Source: a virus
Virus record (IMG/VR): IMGVR_UViG_3300020147_000139
Coordinates: 1-29,341 of that record
Length of the DNA: 29,341 bases
Direction: 5' to 3' (one strand)
Both the position numbers and the translations under genes were made by a program. Numbering within the stretch: position 1 is the stretch's first letter; the number at the start of each line of letters is the position of its first letter. The notes beneath the pieces were generated by a model. It saw nothing but the letters and a program-made list of their open reading frames with translations, was not told where the DNA came from and made no database searches. Positions 28,909-29,341 of the stretch are shown one piece after another.

Positions 28909-29341
28909 CATCCATATGAACCCCCGGCCCATAAGCATTCGGTATGATCGGCCCCAAAGGCGCCCCGCCGCCGCCATCGCTCGGTACGAACTGACGCGGC
29001 CGACCATAAGCATCGATGAACGGCTGACCCGGCGCAACCGGCCCCAGCGCCGGCGGCCGAGATCCCGCCGACCGCTCCTCCAGAATCTCCCCGGTCGTCC
29101 GGTTCCCGAACTCCGGCCAGCGCACCCCGAACGCGCGATCGTAAACCGGATCTTCCCCCAAAGCCGACAACCGGCTATCCACGCACCGGGTAAAGTAATC
29201 CTTTGCCATGCCCGTCTCGACGTACCCCTTCGCCTCGTCCAGACACTGCTTCTGAACCGAATCAACCACCCGCTGCCGCGCCGCCGGATCGGCCGCGCAC
29301 CCGCCAATAACCCCAGCCAAAACCAAAATCACAAACCGCAT
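28871..29341 (-). CDS. Lipoprotein with proline/glycine-rich C terminus
   Basis: A 156-residue protein whose start MRFVILVLAGVIGGCAADPA is a short lipoprotein signal: Arg near the start, a hydrophobic core and cysteine 15 after IGG. The folded part (RQRVVDSVQKQCLDEAKGYVETGMAKDYFTRCVDSRL) has two cysteines that could pair. The end (GPVAPGQPFIDAYGRPRQFVPSDGGGG) is rich in Gly and Pro. It faces the small-gene operon. Its start is the last base of the window. It may be a phage- or chromosome-encoded envelope protein; no family recognised. Confidence 0.65.
   Translation of the reverse strand: MRFVILVLAGVIGGCAADPAARQRVVDSVQKQCLDEAKGYVETGMAKDYFTRCVDSRLSALGEDPVYDRAFGVRWPEFGNRTTGEILEERSAGSRPPALGPVAPGQPFIDAYGRPRQFVPSDGGGGAPLGPIIPNAYGPGVHMDATGRPVRSVPWP

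Noticed and set aside
1-29341. tRNA gene or attachment site for the integrase
   Set aside because: No cloverleaf or long direct repeat was recognised; the integrase starts at the first base, so its att site most likely lies outside the window.

Overview
The window reads as a nested pair of mobile genetic elements from a GC-rich proteobacterium, most likely a gammaproteobacterium. This placement is an inference from base composition, Shine-Dalgarno use and the type of prophage genes; no housekeeping gene is present to confirm it. Almost every gene is phage- or island-like and tightly packed, with many ATGA/GTGA stop-start overlaps.

Outer element, left arm (1-11663). It opens with a tyrosine integrase coupled to a PIN-domain toxin-antitoxin pair, then a frameshifted gene, an AlpA-like regulator, a RepA-type AAA helicase, a GCGCAG repeat cluster that could be an origin, an SSB protein, a major-capsid-like protein, a coiled-coil protein and two small genes. 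A minus-strand operon follows (ribbon-helix-helix protein, unknown protein, HEPN-domain putative RNase), then three small plus-strand genes. This resembles a phage satellite or remnant prophage that replicates itself and encodes a capsid protein, but no terminase or portal is seen in it.

Inner element (11664-26784, about 15.1 kb). It is a Mu-like transposable element. Its two ends carry inverted repeats, each with two copies of a CACGAAAA/CGCGAAAA motif about 22-23 bp apart, like MuA-binding sites, and both termini begin 5'-TGACG. Inside are a CI-type repressor with a divergent lytic promoter and palindromic operator, small early regulators, a DD35E MuA transposase, a MuB ATPase, GemA, a Mor-type activator, a coiled-coil protein, a tail assembly chaperone with a clear -1 frameshift signal, a tape measure protein and a Mu gp29/DUF935 portal. 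No terminase, protease, capsid, sheath, baseplate, fibre or lysis gene is recognisable. The element is therefore either a decayed Mu-like prophage or a transposable satellite depending on a helper.

Outer element, right arm (26785-29341). The small-gene operon resumes immediately at the right terminus of the Mu-like element: a cysteine-containing small protein, a Gp37/Gp68 (DUF5131) protein, two small proteins, a DUF4326-like protein, and a convergent lipoprotein on the minus strand. The Mu-like element appears to have landed between adjacent small genes of the outer element, although no target-site duplication could be matched.

The most interesting points are the nested architecture with defined Mu-type ends, the division of head and tail genes between the two elements (capsid in the outer, portal and tail in the inner), a 318-residue coiled-coil protein in each, the programmed frameshift, the HEPN operon and the repeated leader found at two places in the outer element.
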